Assembly (NCBI RefSeq): GCF_011745365.1
Contig: NW_024468909.1
Location: forward strand, 1,054,001 to 1,118,000
Direction of reading: 5' to 3'
From: Cryphonectria parasitica EP155
Taxonomy: Eukaryota > Ascomycota > Sordariomycetes > Diaporthales > Cryphonectriaceae
Length of the DNA stretch: 64,000 nt
The number at the start of each line of letters is the position of its first letter. The first letter of the stretch is position 1. The translations under genes and the position numbers were made by a program. The notes under the pieces are model-generated. The model saw nothing but the letters and a program-made list of their open reading frames with translations. It had not been told where the DNA came from and did not search any database. Positions 10,705-21,369 of the stretch are shown here, piece after piece.

Positions 10705-12594
10705 TTACAATGCCAGATTTTCTCGGTCAGTCAGATCCAGTTGCCTTGCATCAACAACCTCCTCCGTTCGCTGGCCGTTCTCGTCGGTATGTTCCAGTAC
10801 TCCAACCTCCCGGATCTCACCATTTTTTGCCAAGGCATCACGTCTTTTGTTTTCCTTTTGCAAGTAGTAACGCAAGTATAACACAATGCCCATGGGAAGG
10901 ACACATGCCACCCAAAGAATGACCCACCACGTTGTGATGTACCTCGGTTTGTACTGCCCCTGGAATAGCTGAGGTGAGAGAATATTGCCTAGTCCGTAGC
11001 CGACATGATACAAAGCGATGACTAGAGCGGCGATATACTATTAGCTTGGAAGTCCCAGGGCCGGTGTTTGTTCAAGTAGAATCTATCTCGAGCGAGGGAG
11101 CTCTCACCAGCCGTCTTCTTCGTGTGTCCAGCCGAACAGTTCACAGCCCAGATCATGACCACGCTGTACGCAATGCCCGCTGTCGCCCGGATATAGATGG
11201 CCACCAAGAGGCCAGCCTTGTTGTCCCATGGCAGTGTGATGAGCATAATGCACGAAACGATCGGCAGGACATACGATGCGGCAGACAGCCATGCCCTGGT
11301 ATCTCGTGTTTTGGACAGCACAATAGCTGCAGCACCGAGAGAGATCAGTGCCGTCAGGCCATTGATGCAGCCTAAAAGTGTTGTTTCCAGTGTGCTAAAT
11401 CCGAACGATTGGATGATCAGTGAGTACTGATTCGTCAGACCGTTGGCCATCTCCTGGGACCAGGCATGCAGGAAGAACAACCAAGTCTTGGGATCCTTCA
11501 GTGCTTCAATGAATTGGGCCTTCTTAAAGTGCTTTTGCTCAATACCGGAGTGATTTGAGGCGATACGCAGAATTGATTGCGCTCGTTCCTCAGGAGTGAG
11601 GAAGTGTGCGGATGCTGGATTGTCGGGGAGGAGGAAATAGACTGCGACTCCGTATATGACGGTGAGAGCGCCGGTGATAACTGAAGCATGTTAGAACGTT
11701 CCCATAAGATGTCCATTAGCGCAAGCCACGGCGGAACTCGTTGCTCACCCATAAACCATTTCCATGGCGCGAAGCTTCCTGTGTTGATGAACAAAACACC
11801 GTACGACAACAACCCGGACGTGATTGGGCTGGAGTTGCCGCAAGCCCACATGATTTGCATCAAAACTCCCTGCTCATCGTACGTGAAGAACATTGACAAA
11901 ATGATAAGGAAGGACGGTACTATGCACGCTTCTGCCAGACCCAGGAAAAAGCGCACAACAAAGAGGGATGCAAAGTTGTTGCATGGGATGTGTAAGAGCA
12001 GAATCGAGCCCCTGCAGAGGAAATTATGCCCATGTTAGCTTGTGCTGCCTCCGATCCACGCGGATGCACGCCGCAACTTACCAGACGATTAGATTTATGG
12101 CCAGATATTTTGCTACCGGGAAGCGTTGCAAAGCTAGGTTCTGAGGCCATTCTGCCAGTAGATAACCAAGATAGAAAATCGAAGAAAGCCAATTGTATTG
12201 ACTCGTATTGAGATGAGCATCCGTCAGGATCCCTAGAATGGATGAGCTCCCCAGCTATGAAATTGTCAGCTCTCTCGCAGCTACTCATTGTTTGTGCGAG
12301 ATGGCTCGAGCCGTGGTGAAAGGCTTCATTCTTCCTCGAGATCCGAACCCCAGGAGTGCTTACCGTTTGCTTGTCCACATACATCAAGTGATATCCCAGA
12401 CAAATGAACGGAATGATCCAACGAACGCATTTCTTTCGGATTCTTTCCGCCTCTTCCGGCGTGGGCGGCTCAACTTTGATACGAGATAGTAGTTTGTAGC
12501 TCTCGTCTGCGTAGCGATCAGAAAGCTTAGGAACCACTGGGGCCTCTTCATCTTGGCTCGACGCCGTCGTTTCCTCCAAGGCTGGCTTGGACAT
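10705..12594 (-). CDS. MFS transporter, Dal5/allantoate-permease type
   Basis: A proton-coupled anion permease of the anion:cation symporter (ACS) branch, acting at the plasma membrane; substrates in this branch include allantoate, nicotinate, pantothenate and other carboxylates. Exons are 12594-12364, 12254-12082, 12011-11749, 11680-11108 and 11021-10705, giving 518 residues with consistent phases. Introns are 109, 70, 68 and 86 nt. Family marks: cytosolic acidic N-terminus, KCVRWIIPFICLGYHLMYVD (TM1), RFFLGLAEACIVPSF, APWKWFM, and the late SAGHTKKTA followed by VIALYHVGYGLGNI. The last intron has two TAG candidates; only the distal CTCTAG acceptor keeps the frame. It is divergent from an FAD monooxygenase, suggesting import of the substrate that enzyme hydroxylates. 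The substrate is inference only. Confidence 0.92.
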
Positions 12595-13133
12595 GGCTAT
12601 GGTTGAATGGCTTTCGTCTTTTTGAATTGCAAGTTCAAAAGCAGAGCGTGTTATCAGGTATTGCCCACGTCGTCGAGAATTGAAAATCTTCGGATTGCCT
12701 AAATCGAAAATCTCATCCGACCCGAAATTGAGGGGAATTGCTGAACAACTTTATTCCCAGCTTCTCAAGAAGTAGCCAAGGGCCGCTGTCACCATCGCTC
12801 GTCAAACCCCACGCGGATGGCGAAAACCACATCCCTGAGCTGCACCTGAGCGGGGTGGTTACCAAATTTCTAGATTAGACGATACTTCGTTCTCAAAAAC
12901 GGTGGATGGTCTTGCAGAGATGGTGTGCACCGGTACATATGACAACGGTGATCATTCTGATAAGCCAGCATTTGGGGTGGTAGTCGTCATCTGCGGCTCT
13001 TCTCACACCATCGCGGACTCACAAGACGACTACAAATCCCCTCATACATACTTAATCAACCATGTTGCTGTTATGGATCTTGTGAATATGGCTGAATTCG
13101 CTACTATAGACCTCCTTTGAATAATTCTGAGAC
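12595..13133. promoter_or_regulatory. Bidirectional promoter, MFS permease / FAD monooxygenase
   Basis: 539 bases between two divergent start codons. No gene is seen inside. A shared control region for transporter and oxygenase is a common fungal catabolic arrangement; no specific regulator site is identified. Confidence 0.5.
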
Positions 13134-14707
13134 ATGGCTGAACAGACGAAAATCCGAATCGCCGTCGTGGGCGCTGGCATCGCCGGTCTCGCTACAGCTA
13201 TCGCTCTCAAGGGTCACCCAGGGGTCGATGTGCAAATCTACGAGCGAGCGAGCGAGCTCCGAGAAATTGGAGCTTCTATTGCACTCGGGCCAAATGGAAT
13301 GAGGACATTGGATAGGCTCGGCGTTGATAATGCCCTGAGTCCTGACATTGCTTTCCGAAACAAATCAAGGTGTCCCATGATCTACCGGTAGGAACTCGCC
13401 ATCAAATGCAGCGATGTTAGTATAATCTCACAGCATGAAAACAGACACTACAAGACCGCCGAGATAGTCTCAGTCGATACACATGTAGGAAAGGTTGACG
13501 ACGATCACCTGACGTCGCGCTACTACCGAGCACACCTCCAAAAGGCCCTTCTCGAGCATGTTAAACCTTCGCAGATTCATTTGCAGAAATCGTTCGAGTC
13601 TGTCGAATTCGATGAAAGCCGTCAAGAGCTTGCTATCACCTTTGGAGACGGTACCACTGTATCTGCCGACATCATCCTCGGAGCAGATGGAATTCATTCA
13701 AAAGTGAGGACCTTCTTTGTCCCAACTTCCAGAACCGGTTGGACCGGATGGGTGACTTTCAGATCCGCCTTTTCGGTTTCTGAGTTGTCCGGAATCGACG
13801 TTCCTGAGGAAGCCGAGCACATCTGGGGCCCCGACCGAACGCTCTTCATTTCCAAACTCGGAAAGAATCTCTTTGTAAGCTCCAGCGTCTGCTACAATTG
13901 ATACCATCATATTTCCAAATATTTCATTTTGTGAGCGTGAGGAATATCTTTGGACGTATGTCTCGTCGAGACAGCAAAATACTGTATTCTACTCGCCCGC
14001 ACACTTAAGTTGTTTTATTTTTCATCATCGGAAACGGTTGGAACCTCAGGCATCATTATCGTTCGCTTACTATACAGAGATTCCTGTTCTAGCTGCTGCT
14101 AACACACTTCCTGACATAGACAGTCGTTGGGTCACACCAATCCGATCCTAACGCCCCAGATGCCCCATACAAAGACGCAGTCTGGAACTCCCCCGGGGAT
14201 GTGCGCACCTTGCGCGAATACTACAAAGACTGGCACCCCAGGTACCGTGACATAGTCAACGCGACGCCCTACACCCACATCTATCCAAACGCAGCGGCGC
14301 ACGCCCTCGACACGTGGGTTTTGGGGAACGGGCGAGTGACGCTCGCAGGGGATGCGGCGCACGCCCACGGAGGAGCCTTCGCCGCAGGCGGCAGTCTCGC
14401 GCTCGATGATGCGTGGGCCTTTGCGGCCGCCATCACGTACGTATTTCCTCCCGAGGCCGTGAAGGCGCGTTCAGGCCCCGTGGTGGCTGGCAAGGACGTG
14501 GCCAGGGCTTTACAGATCTACGAGAAGACGCGCAAGGGACACACGGACCGGGTTATGGCGGTGGTCCACGAGATGAACGAAAAGAAGGTGGCGCGGCTCG
14601 GGCATGTCCAGACAGATGAGGACTTGAGGGCCCGGATGAAGAATCGGTACGACCCATCATGGATACATGAGCATGATGTTCAAGCGGCTTTCGAGCAGGC
14701 TCTGTAG
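13134..14707 (+). CDS. FAD-dependent monooxygenase (salicylate hydroxylase-like)
   Basis: A group A flavoprotein monooxygenase that uses NAD(P)H and O2 to hydroxylate an aromatic or related substrate. Exons are 13134-13387, 13445-13874 and 14120-14707, giving 423 residues; introns are 57 and 245 nt with matching phases (2 and 0). The dinucleotide-binding motif is IAVVGAGIAGLATAIAL at residues 8-24. The DG motif is ILGADGIHSKVR. The second FAD motif is VTLAGDAAHAHGGAFAAGGS, a variant of the usual GDAAHxxxP found in a fungal subgroup. The C-terminal helix region with RARMKNRYDPSWIHEHD is typical. The 245-nt intron is long for this window and could hide a short exon. It pairs with the divergent permease. 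The substrate is unknown. Confidence 0.9.
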
Positions 14708-15558
14708 TCTTTGGTCGCCCGTTGATATTTTTTTTTGGAGTACCCTATTCCTAGACTAGAATGAGGAACGTATCATCTGCGAGATCTGCCTTTATAGACC
14801 TAACTACAACTAGCCACGAAGATTGTTCTAGCTTCGACCAGTCAAAGACTTGAACTGCCCTGGAAAAAGACCATATCTTGAATCATAGCGCCTCTGAATA
14901 CTACCACCTTGAACTTCTTATTCCTGCCGCAAATTTTCGATTGCAAGATCACCAAAATTGCGATACGTGCCCAGGATTTAGAGATGGGACCCAAGGCCAA
15001 CAATAGCAGCTGAGAATACAGCACGAACAGGGAGAGCTGCTCGAAGCATGGTAGACGTATTGCGAAGCATATCATTGTCTAGGTAGACCCCTCATGTAGA
15101 GCATAAAACCGGTGTTAGCAACGTCAGGTTCTGGCTGTCACGACCAAGCCTGCAGAGAGAGCTTGGGCAAGCTGGGCAGAAGAGCTAATATCCTCGAGCG
15201 GTCGAGGAAACAAGGACGACTCGGTGGGTGAATCCTATGGACAAGGCGGGCGGCATCAGTGGTGAAGAGAATAGCTGAGAAGACCAGGTCGAGTATACAA
15301 GCTAGAGACATAGAAATACAGGGCCCTGTTCATGCTGCTGGTCAGAGCACTATGAAGCGACAGAGTAAGGAATTATACAGAATTATAAAACAACACACGT
15401 TAGTAAGTACGAAAAAGATCTTATTACTGCTCGAGCACCCTGGCTATTAACCTACGGCCCGTCATAGAAAGAGACTCTTCACTGCATCCGGCAAAAGACC
15501 AAGCCTCATCCCCGATGTGCCTGCAGTACGCAAAGGCGTATGTATCGCCCATGGACGC
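14708..15558. other. Spacer, no gene seen
   Basis: Convergent region between the monooxygenase 3' end and the small Cys-rich gene's 3' end. The part around 15240-15420 has a different, A/G-rich texture and a short open frame, but no transposon or protein motif is recognisable. Confidence 0.4.
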
Positions 15559-15783
15559 CTACTGAGCTGCATAGGCCTCCTCACAGTCAGTGTTACAGAA
15601 GCCAGTCTGGACTTCAGCATTCTCGTAGGTTATACCCTCTGCACACCTGCCATACATCTTCGCATCAAGCTCGACCTCTTGGCATGGTGTAATCAGTGTG
15701 GAAACGAACGGATTGCCATCTTGGCCGAGAATGAACGCATGGCAAAAGCAGCACCTATGCGTGGTTTCGGTTTCAATGCACAT
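15559..15783 (-). CDS. Small cysteine-rich protein, 74 aa, unknown function
   Basis: Reads MCIETETTHRCCFCHAFILG and ends EVQTGFCNTDCEEAYAAQ, with eight Cys in 74 residues, including a CCFC knot and a CNTDC pair. There is no signal peptide, so this is probably an intracellular, perhaps metal-binding, protein. The ATG at 15783 is the first in frame. The frame is open further upstream without an ATG, and a TATAAATA element sits about 250 bases upstream at the expected place, so a real transcription unit is likely. A CTAACAC..GAATAG pattern near 15900-15925 (minus strand) suggests a 5' UTR intron. I do not recognise the family. Confidence 0.55.
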   Translation of the reverse strand: MCIETETTHRCCFCHAFILGQDGNPFVSTLITPCQEVELDAKMYGRCAEGITYENAEVQTGFCNTDCEEAYAAQ

Positions 15784-16026
15784 CGTTTCTGGATACTTGG
15801 GGTTAGTTTCAAGACACAAGGAGGCTTGGTCCGATATAAGAATTGCAGACGTCGCCGAGACCTGGGACTTGCCTCGTAATTTCGCTGTATTGCTAAGTTC
15901 TATTCGTTTTCGGTGTTAGATTTCGTGTGTTTCGTTCACAGCGTCTTCAGCTTGGCTTGTCAGGGATCGATGATGTGTGTTGATGTTGAAGCGCAGGCGG
16001 TTGCCTCCTTGAATTGAGAACGAGAC

Positions 16027-16034
16027 TATTTATA
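16027..16034 (-). promoter_or_regulatory. TATA box of the small Cys-rich gene
   Basis: TATAAATA on the minus strand, a near-perfect TATA box, followed downstream by an A/C-rich leader typical of fungal 5' UTRs. Confidence 0.5.
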
Positions 16035-17764
16035 TTATCGAGCGCTCCCATCAATGTCTGCTTCACTGGAGTGAGTGAAGGTTGAGGACCAGTGCTGCAC
16101 TTCATGGGTCAGTTTCCTTTGCCGCGATTCACGTCGTTCCAGTGCTGCCACCAGTCTGAGAAGTTGTGACTTCCCTGCGTGCGTATGACGGAGAACGTCG
16201 CCGTTACACCCTTCCACTATCGACCCTGTAAGATCACGGGCGGAAGTATGAAAGGCACACGGGTCAAGGTAAGGCCATGATCACCGTTGTGGCACATGCT
16301 GACTGGAACCTGTTTTCGGTTTGTGTGCTTTTACATAAGGGTTTTGGATAATTGTACCATGTGTCGACTTCCCATTCTCTGTGAGATAGGAGACTCGAAT
16401 TAAAATTATCATCACTTGAACGAATATTACTTGGAATCATAAAGATAGACGCATCAGCAACTTTCAACAATGGAAACTGTTTATTGCCCTAAGGTGCAAC
16501 AGCCGACGCAAGGGAATTCTTTCGATTAGCCATAGGCGAGAAAATGTGACATGATTCTCTCATGCGTGTCGAATCGTTTTGACCTCCAATAGTCTACACT
16601 ACGCCTAAGTACTTCGCCATCAAAGCGTCCATTTTTCTCTGCCCTATCCACTGACACAAGCTCTACATCACCTAGAGCATGAGATAGTCCTTGTAGCCTG
16701 TTGACAACCACAAGCTCATTTCAACAACGCAGCAACGGAGTAATTATTGAGTCGCACATACTGCATACTGGATTGGCAAAGGACATGATATCCACACAAA
16801 CCCCACCAGGATCACCACCTTAGGAAGACAGCCTCTGCCATCGCCTCAGCCAGGCCATTCCGACCACGACCAAGACTCTAATCAAATGGATCACTGTTCG
16901 ACCTGTCCTAATTTCTCTGCAGCAGCAAATTGTGAATCTTCCGGGATCTTTTGGTTGTGCATTGCTCTGTGACATTATTCTCAGTAAGACTATGATTTTA
17001 GTGTGTTTGTTGGGCGCAGAAAGGTGGTTATACCCTTTCAGACCCGCAGCAACATTGCTGAGGTTCTTGGCTTGGTCTCCATCCATGATGACTGCCAGGA
17101 TCCCCGGATTAGTTTAAACTTGGACAACTCTATCAGGCCTTGTGGACATACTGTTGTGCTCATCCTTTAGGACCTCCTTGGAATGCTCCTTGGCTCCGTC
17201 TGAGGTATTTGGGTTATGAATATTCGCCTTGTGGCCAGCAATAACGTGCGCTTCGGTAGGCATTTTGTATGTAGTTGAGGTACAAACTTTTCGAAGCTGC
17301 TATGAAGATTGTAGATGAATCGAACGTGCCTGACAGTCTGCTGATATAGGCTTCGTAGAAGGATGAAGTCCTCGTTTCTTTGTACACAAAAGGCATTTGT
17401 TTATGGCGCTTTACTTGATATATCCCGATAATGAGAAACCCCCTTCCACATTCATCTCGATCTAGGCACTTCTGCCTACGTTTTGACGTCATTGTTGTCA
17501 TGCATTGTGGCACGGAAGGTGTGGCTGGCTGCCTGCTTGGCTGCCATCTGATGCCGCGTGGGGGGTTGTTATGTGTAGCATGACGTCTTGTGCTGTGTGT
17601 GGATATCACTGTTCCATAGACTATAGTGGTATGTGACTTTGCTGTGCAGGATTGATAATTGGAGAGATCAATATGATAGGAGGGTGGAGAGACGACCTGA
17701 CGTCCGTCGTGGGAGCCCTTCACTTAGGATCATCAGACTGCAGTGGTAAGTGATATAATACGGT

Positions 17765-17779
17765 GGGGGGGGGGGGGGG
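17765..17779 (+). repeat. G15 homopolymer
   Basis: Fifteen consecutive G on the plus strand about 470 bases upstream of the Zn2Cys6 regulator. Length may be variable between isolates or a sequencing-sensitive site. Confidence 0.85.
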
Positions 17780-18250
17780 CTCCGGGGAAGTATTCTAAAT
17801 GTTCAGGCCTGTCCAGGACGTGGACGAATCATATGCAATGCAGCCCGCCTGGCTGTCACCATAAGAGCCCTGTGCGGGTTTGGCACGACGCCGACGCAAC
17901 TTATGCCCAATGAGATAGCATGGTAGTCCTAGTACCACACCTCAAGACTTTTGAGAAAATGTTTTAAAATGCAGTACTTGAAATCAAGAATAAATGCAGC
18001 ATCTTATACTCAGCAGAACATAACCCTTATGTAAGCAACCCCTGTACGGGCTGGCGGTCTGCGGACACTACCTAGTATTGGGTATAGTTTCCACTGCTGC
18101 TGCTTAGTCAAACCCGCGTGGCCCGCCATCTAATGTCCACTTCCTCCTGAAAGGCGCCTTCTAACATTTTATTCAGTGAGTACTACTCAACCTTCCTGTC
18201 CTCAGAGTCTACTCCCAGTTGTCTTGCTTTATCGGCATCGAACTTTCATA

Positions 18251-19684
18251 ATGGATCTTACACTTGAGAACAAAGCCTGCACTGCATGTGCAAAAGCAAA
18301 ACGCAGATGCGGCAAGCAGATTCCGACTTGTAGCCGCTGCACTTCACGAGGCATCTCCTGCCAATATCCACCAACCGGGCGATTTGTCCATCCACCTCGA
18401 CAGACTAAGGAGACGCATTTCCCGACTGTACAACCAATCTCTACAGTAGATGCATCGCTCTCTACCTCCATTTCAAGCACACTCTTCGACTTGTCTGGGA
18501 ATACCATGGTCATCGACAACCTCTTTCCCACCGGGATAGATTTCGAGTGTGTTGATCCGCAGAGCCCGCATGCTCTCGATTGTCTGGATGAGAGGGATCA
18601 AACCACCCTCCCATGGTACTTGGAACTCTCTTCGTGGGAACTCGATCATCTGCCTCCACCACCATATAATACACCAATTTGTACCAAAATATTAGATGAT
18701 ATCATTGAACATGTTCAGGAATGGCAAATCCGCTGGGTCAACACAGCCTCCAGCCCTTATATACATCGACATGTCTACAAGTTTCAAACGCCAAGATGTG
18801 TCATGGATGCTTTCACAACTCTTTCAACGTACAACCATCGGACACCTGAGAACAAAGCTATAGTGCTCCGTCTAGTCGAAGAAAGAATATGCCAGTTATT
18901 GGCAGATCAGCCCGAAGTTGATGAGGACGACAGGAGCAGCACACACTCAAAACTCACCGTCTTTGAGCACTTGGCTCGTGTGCATGCTCTACATATTTAT
19001 CAAACAATCGGTCTTTATGACGGAGCCATCCGGCTTCGGCACGTTGCCGAGGCACAGATCCCAACTATGAGCAGCTGGCTCCATCAGCTCCTGGAGGCCG
19101 CAAAAGTCGCAGCTGCTCGGGGCTCAGAAAAGTTCGTACAATCGATTATCGCCCCGAGAGATTCTGGTCCAGCTTCACGATTTCGGCCCTCCGTGGGGCT
19201 TGGGCTCGTCTCGAATGACTACATGCCCGCTCTTGCCAGCACACGTGGCCGCCCAACTCTCAGCCCCGAGGATACGGCGTGGTATGCGTGGGGTTTTGCC
19301 GAGACAATCCGTCGTACATGGTTTGTATGCTCGTGTACCCAGATGGTTTACCTTACTCTCCAGATGAGATGGGCTCCGTGCCCTGGAGGGGTCATGTTCA
19401 CTACGTGTGAGGGGCTATGGGACGCAGACTCGGCTGTTGAATGGGAGTCACTCTGCGAGACGCTCCAAAATAATCGCGACGGTATTGATTTCGTCAGTCG
19501 ACAGCAGTGGGACCGCATTTTCGATCGCAGACGGCCGGAGGATGTTGACGAATTCACAACTTCTACTCTCGATATCAATTTTGGTTCGCTCGTCTCCTGC
19601 TAAGTCTTCTTTGAGCTCGAAGCTAATGACCAAACAGGGACGGAAAGAGTTCAGAAATGGAGGGCCAAGACGAGTGCAAGATGA
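18251..19684 (+). CDS. Zn2Cys6 transcription factor
   Basis: A nuclear DNA-binding regulator. The binuclear zinc cluster is ACTACAKAKRRCGKQIPTC followed by SRCTSRGISC (spacing C-x2-C-x6-C-x6-C-x2-C-x6-C) at residues about 10-37, next to the ATG at 18251. The open frame extends upstream only from a GTG. Exons are 18251-19583 and 19638-19684, giving 459 residues. The 54-nt intron has a CTAATGAC branch and CAAACAG acceptor; its phase-1 joint gives the ending DINFGTERVQKWRAKTSAR, a plausible helical C-terminus. Without splicing the protein would stop at 19603. The middle region resembles AflR-like regulators in general form only. No biosynthetic cluster flanks it, so its targets are unknown. Confidence 0.88.
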
Positions 19685-20701
19685 CGAGACACAGCGCTGG
19701 GTGGTGCCTTTCATGTATCCCAAGTTTCGTGAGCGGACATATTATTGCTCTGCTCATTCAGGACGCCCCTGACGCGTGATTGAGGCGACTTTCAGCGGCT
19801 CATTAAGTAGATGGGCCAGGTTTATAGTGCAAGGTTGGGGTACATTCAACCTCAATATACGGACGTAGAGTCTACAGCCATGGACACGAGATATGTACCT
19901 ATTATAGACAGTCTTTAACACAAGTGACAAAAACGTTCTGTCGCATGCAGGGGTTGATAGATCTTCGGTTCTTTCTTGTGGTTGACTTTTTGCATTGAAA
20001 CAACAAAGAAAGGGAGATAGGAACCTGCTTTGTATTGAAATACATGGTGAACAAGCGAAATATGAATCCTCGACGCCCTGATCCGTCGAAAGCGAGCGGC
20101 CGGTGCGTGCCTGGGTTTACAAAATGCATCGCCATAGCAGACGTATGGAGTTTTGGCGGGAGCACCTTGCCTTGAACATATGCAAAGGACGAAACAGTGA
20201 TATTGAGGTTATCACGAGGCCTACAATGTAATAAAAAAACGGCAATCTAAGCTTACCGTTACAAAATCGGTGCTGCCTGTTGCCTAAGTCTAAATGGGCT
20301 AGAGGCGGACTCGAGCAGTGTGGCAGAGAGAAGCGCCAAGAAATTGATTTAGTGGATATGGCTCCTACAGCGCCACAACGCCCTTTTTACAGGATCGGAG
20401 CTGACAGTTCACCCTTATAACTGCGCTGAAAACCAAGTATGACGTGAGATTCAATCACTGTATGTAGCATGTTGATTTGATACTTCCTTTGTGGAGATGG
20501 GTTGATGCTGTGCCACCAGCTAATGATATCGCTGGTGCTGGCTGACTTGGCAGATCTCACATATGGCTTTGCAGCCAATTCCAAGGCAAGACCATGCAAT
20601 TGAATAGCTCTAATATATAATCACCGCCACAATCACTTTCGCCAGTATGGGCGGGAGAGACCATTGCTTTTTCTAAGCCAAGACACCACAAATCACTCAA
20701 T
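19685..20701. other. Spacer, no gene seen
   Basis: 3' UTR of the Zn2Cys6 gene and promoter of the LURP-one-like gene. Only short open frames occur. Confidence 0.45.
20614..20620 (+). promoter_or_regulatory. TATA-like element of LURP-one-like gene
   Basis: TATATAA about 85 bases before the ATG at 20702. Confidence 0.4.
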
Positions 20702-21369
20702 ATGACGAAGCCTACCATCACCACCCTCGAGGCGCCCATCGCCATCCTCCCCAGATATGTAGCGCAGAAACCAACCACCCTTCACCTAAAAGGCCACCTA
20801 TCCAGCTTCTCCGGAGGCGATTTCACCATCACCGACGAGACACCAGGCCAGCCACCGCGCGAGGTCTTCAGCACAGACGCCCAGGCCATGTCTATGCGGG
20901 AGAAGCGCGTCCTCCTAGACGCCTCGCGGCAGCCGCTCTTTGCGTTCCAGCGCAAGGTCATGTCGATGCTGGGTACCTGGTATATCCTGCTGCCGGAGCA
21001 GACGGTCGATGCGCCGGCTGCGCGCTTCGAGGTCAAGTGGTCGATGGGGAGTAAGAAGATTGATGCATTCATCGCTAAGGGCGATGGGACGTGGCAGCAG
21101 CTGAAGATCAGGGGGCAGAGCATGTGGAAGAGCAGGACGGATGTCTTTCTTGGTGAGTCGAATGTGGCGATTATGAGCGCGAATAAGAAGAAGTGGGCAT
21201 TGAGGCAGGAGTGGACTGTGGATGTCGCGCAGGGGATGGACACCTCGCTGGTAAGTTGATCAGATGCGAGTCTCTTGGATTTATTTGCTCACTCGCTTTC
21301 TAGGCGTCCGCAATCATAGTCGTCTTGGCTGCTATCGAGCAGAACGCAAATGCGGCAAGTAGCTCGTGA
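20702..21369 (+). CDS. LURP-one-related (tubby-like fold) protein
   Basis: 204 residues in two exons, 20702-21250 and 21304-21369; the 53-nt intron has a GTAAGT donor and TTTCTAG acceptor, phase 0. The pattern fits the LOR family: LHLKGHLSSFSGGDFTITDE, LLDASRQPLFAFQRKVM, then a beta-rich core ending RQEWTVDVAQGMDTSL, closed by a hydrophobic C-terminal helix (ASAIIVVLAAIEQNANAA) from exon 2. In the tubby-like fold this buried helix is structurally required, which supports the splice. Plant members are linked to pathogen response and animal relatives to phospholipid scrambling, but fungal roles are not established. It is not certain that this protein binds lipid. Confidence 0.85.

Larger units (their letters stand above)
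15784..18250. other. Long spacer, no certain gene
   Basis: Holds the TATA-like promoter of the small Cys-rich gene at its left end and the leader of the Zn2Cys6 gene at its right end. Between them are AT-rich sequence and short shadow frames only. A G15 tract lies at 17765-17779. Confidence 0.4.

Noticed and set aside
11022..11040. Proximal TAG acceptor in the last MFS intron
   Set aside because: It breaks the frame; the distal CTCTAG keeps the conserved KKTA-VIALYHVGYG sequence.
10705..14707. Biosynthetic gene cluster around the permease and monooxygenase
   Set aside because: No core synthase nearby and the Zn2Cys6 regulator is 3.5 kb away beyond another small gene; a simple two-gene unit fits better.
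15200..15450. Possible retrotransposon fragment
   Set aside because: A/G-rich texture only; no protease, reverse transcriptase or integrase motif and no long terminal repeats seen.
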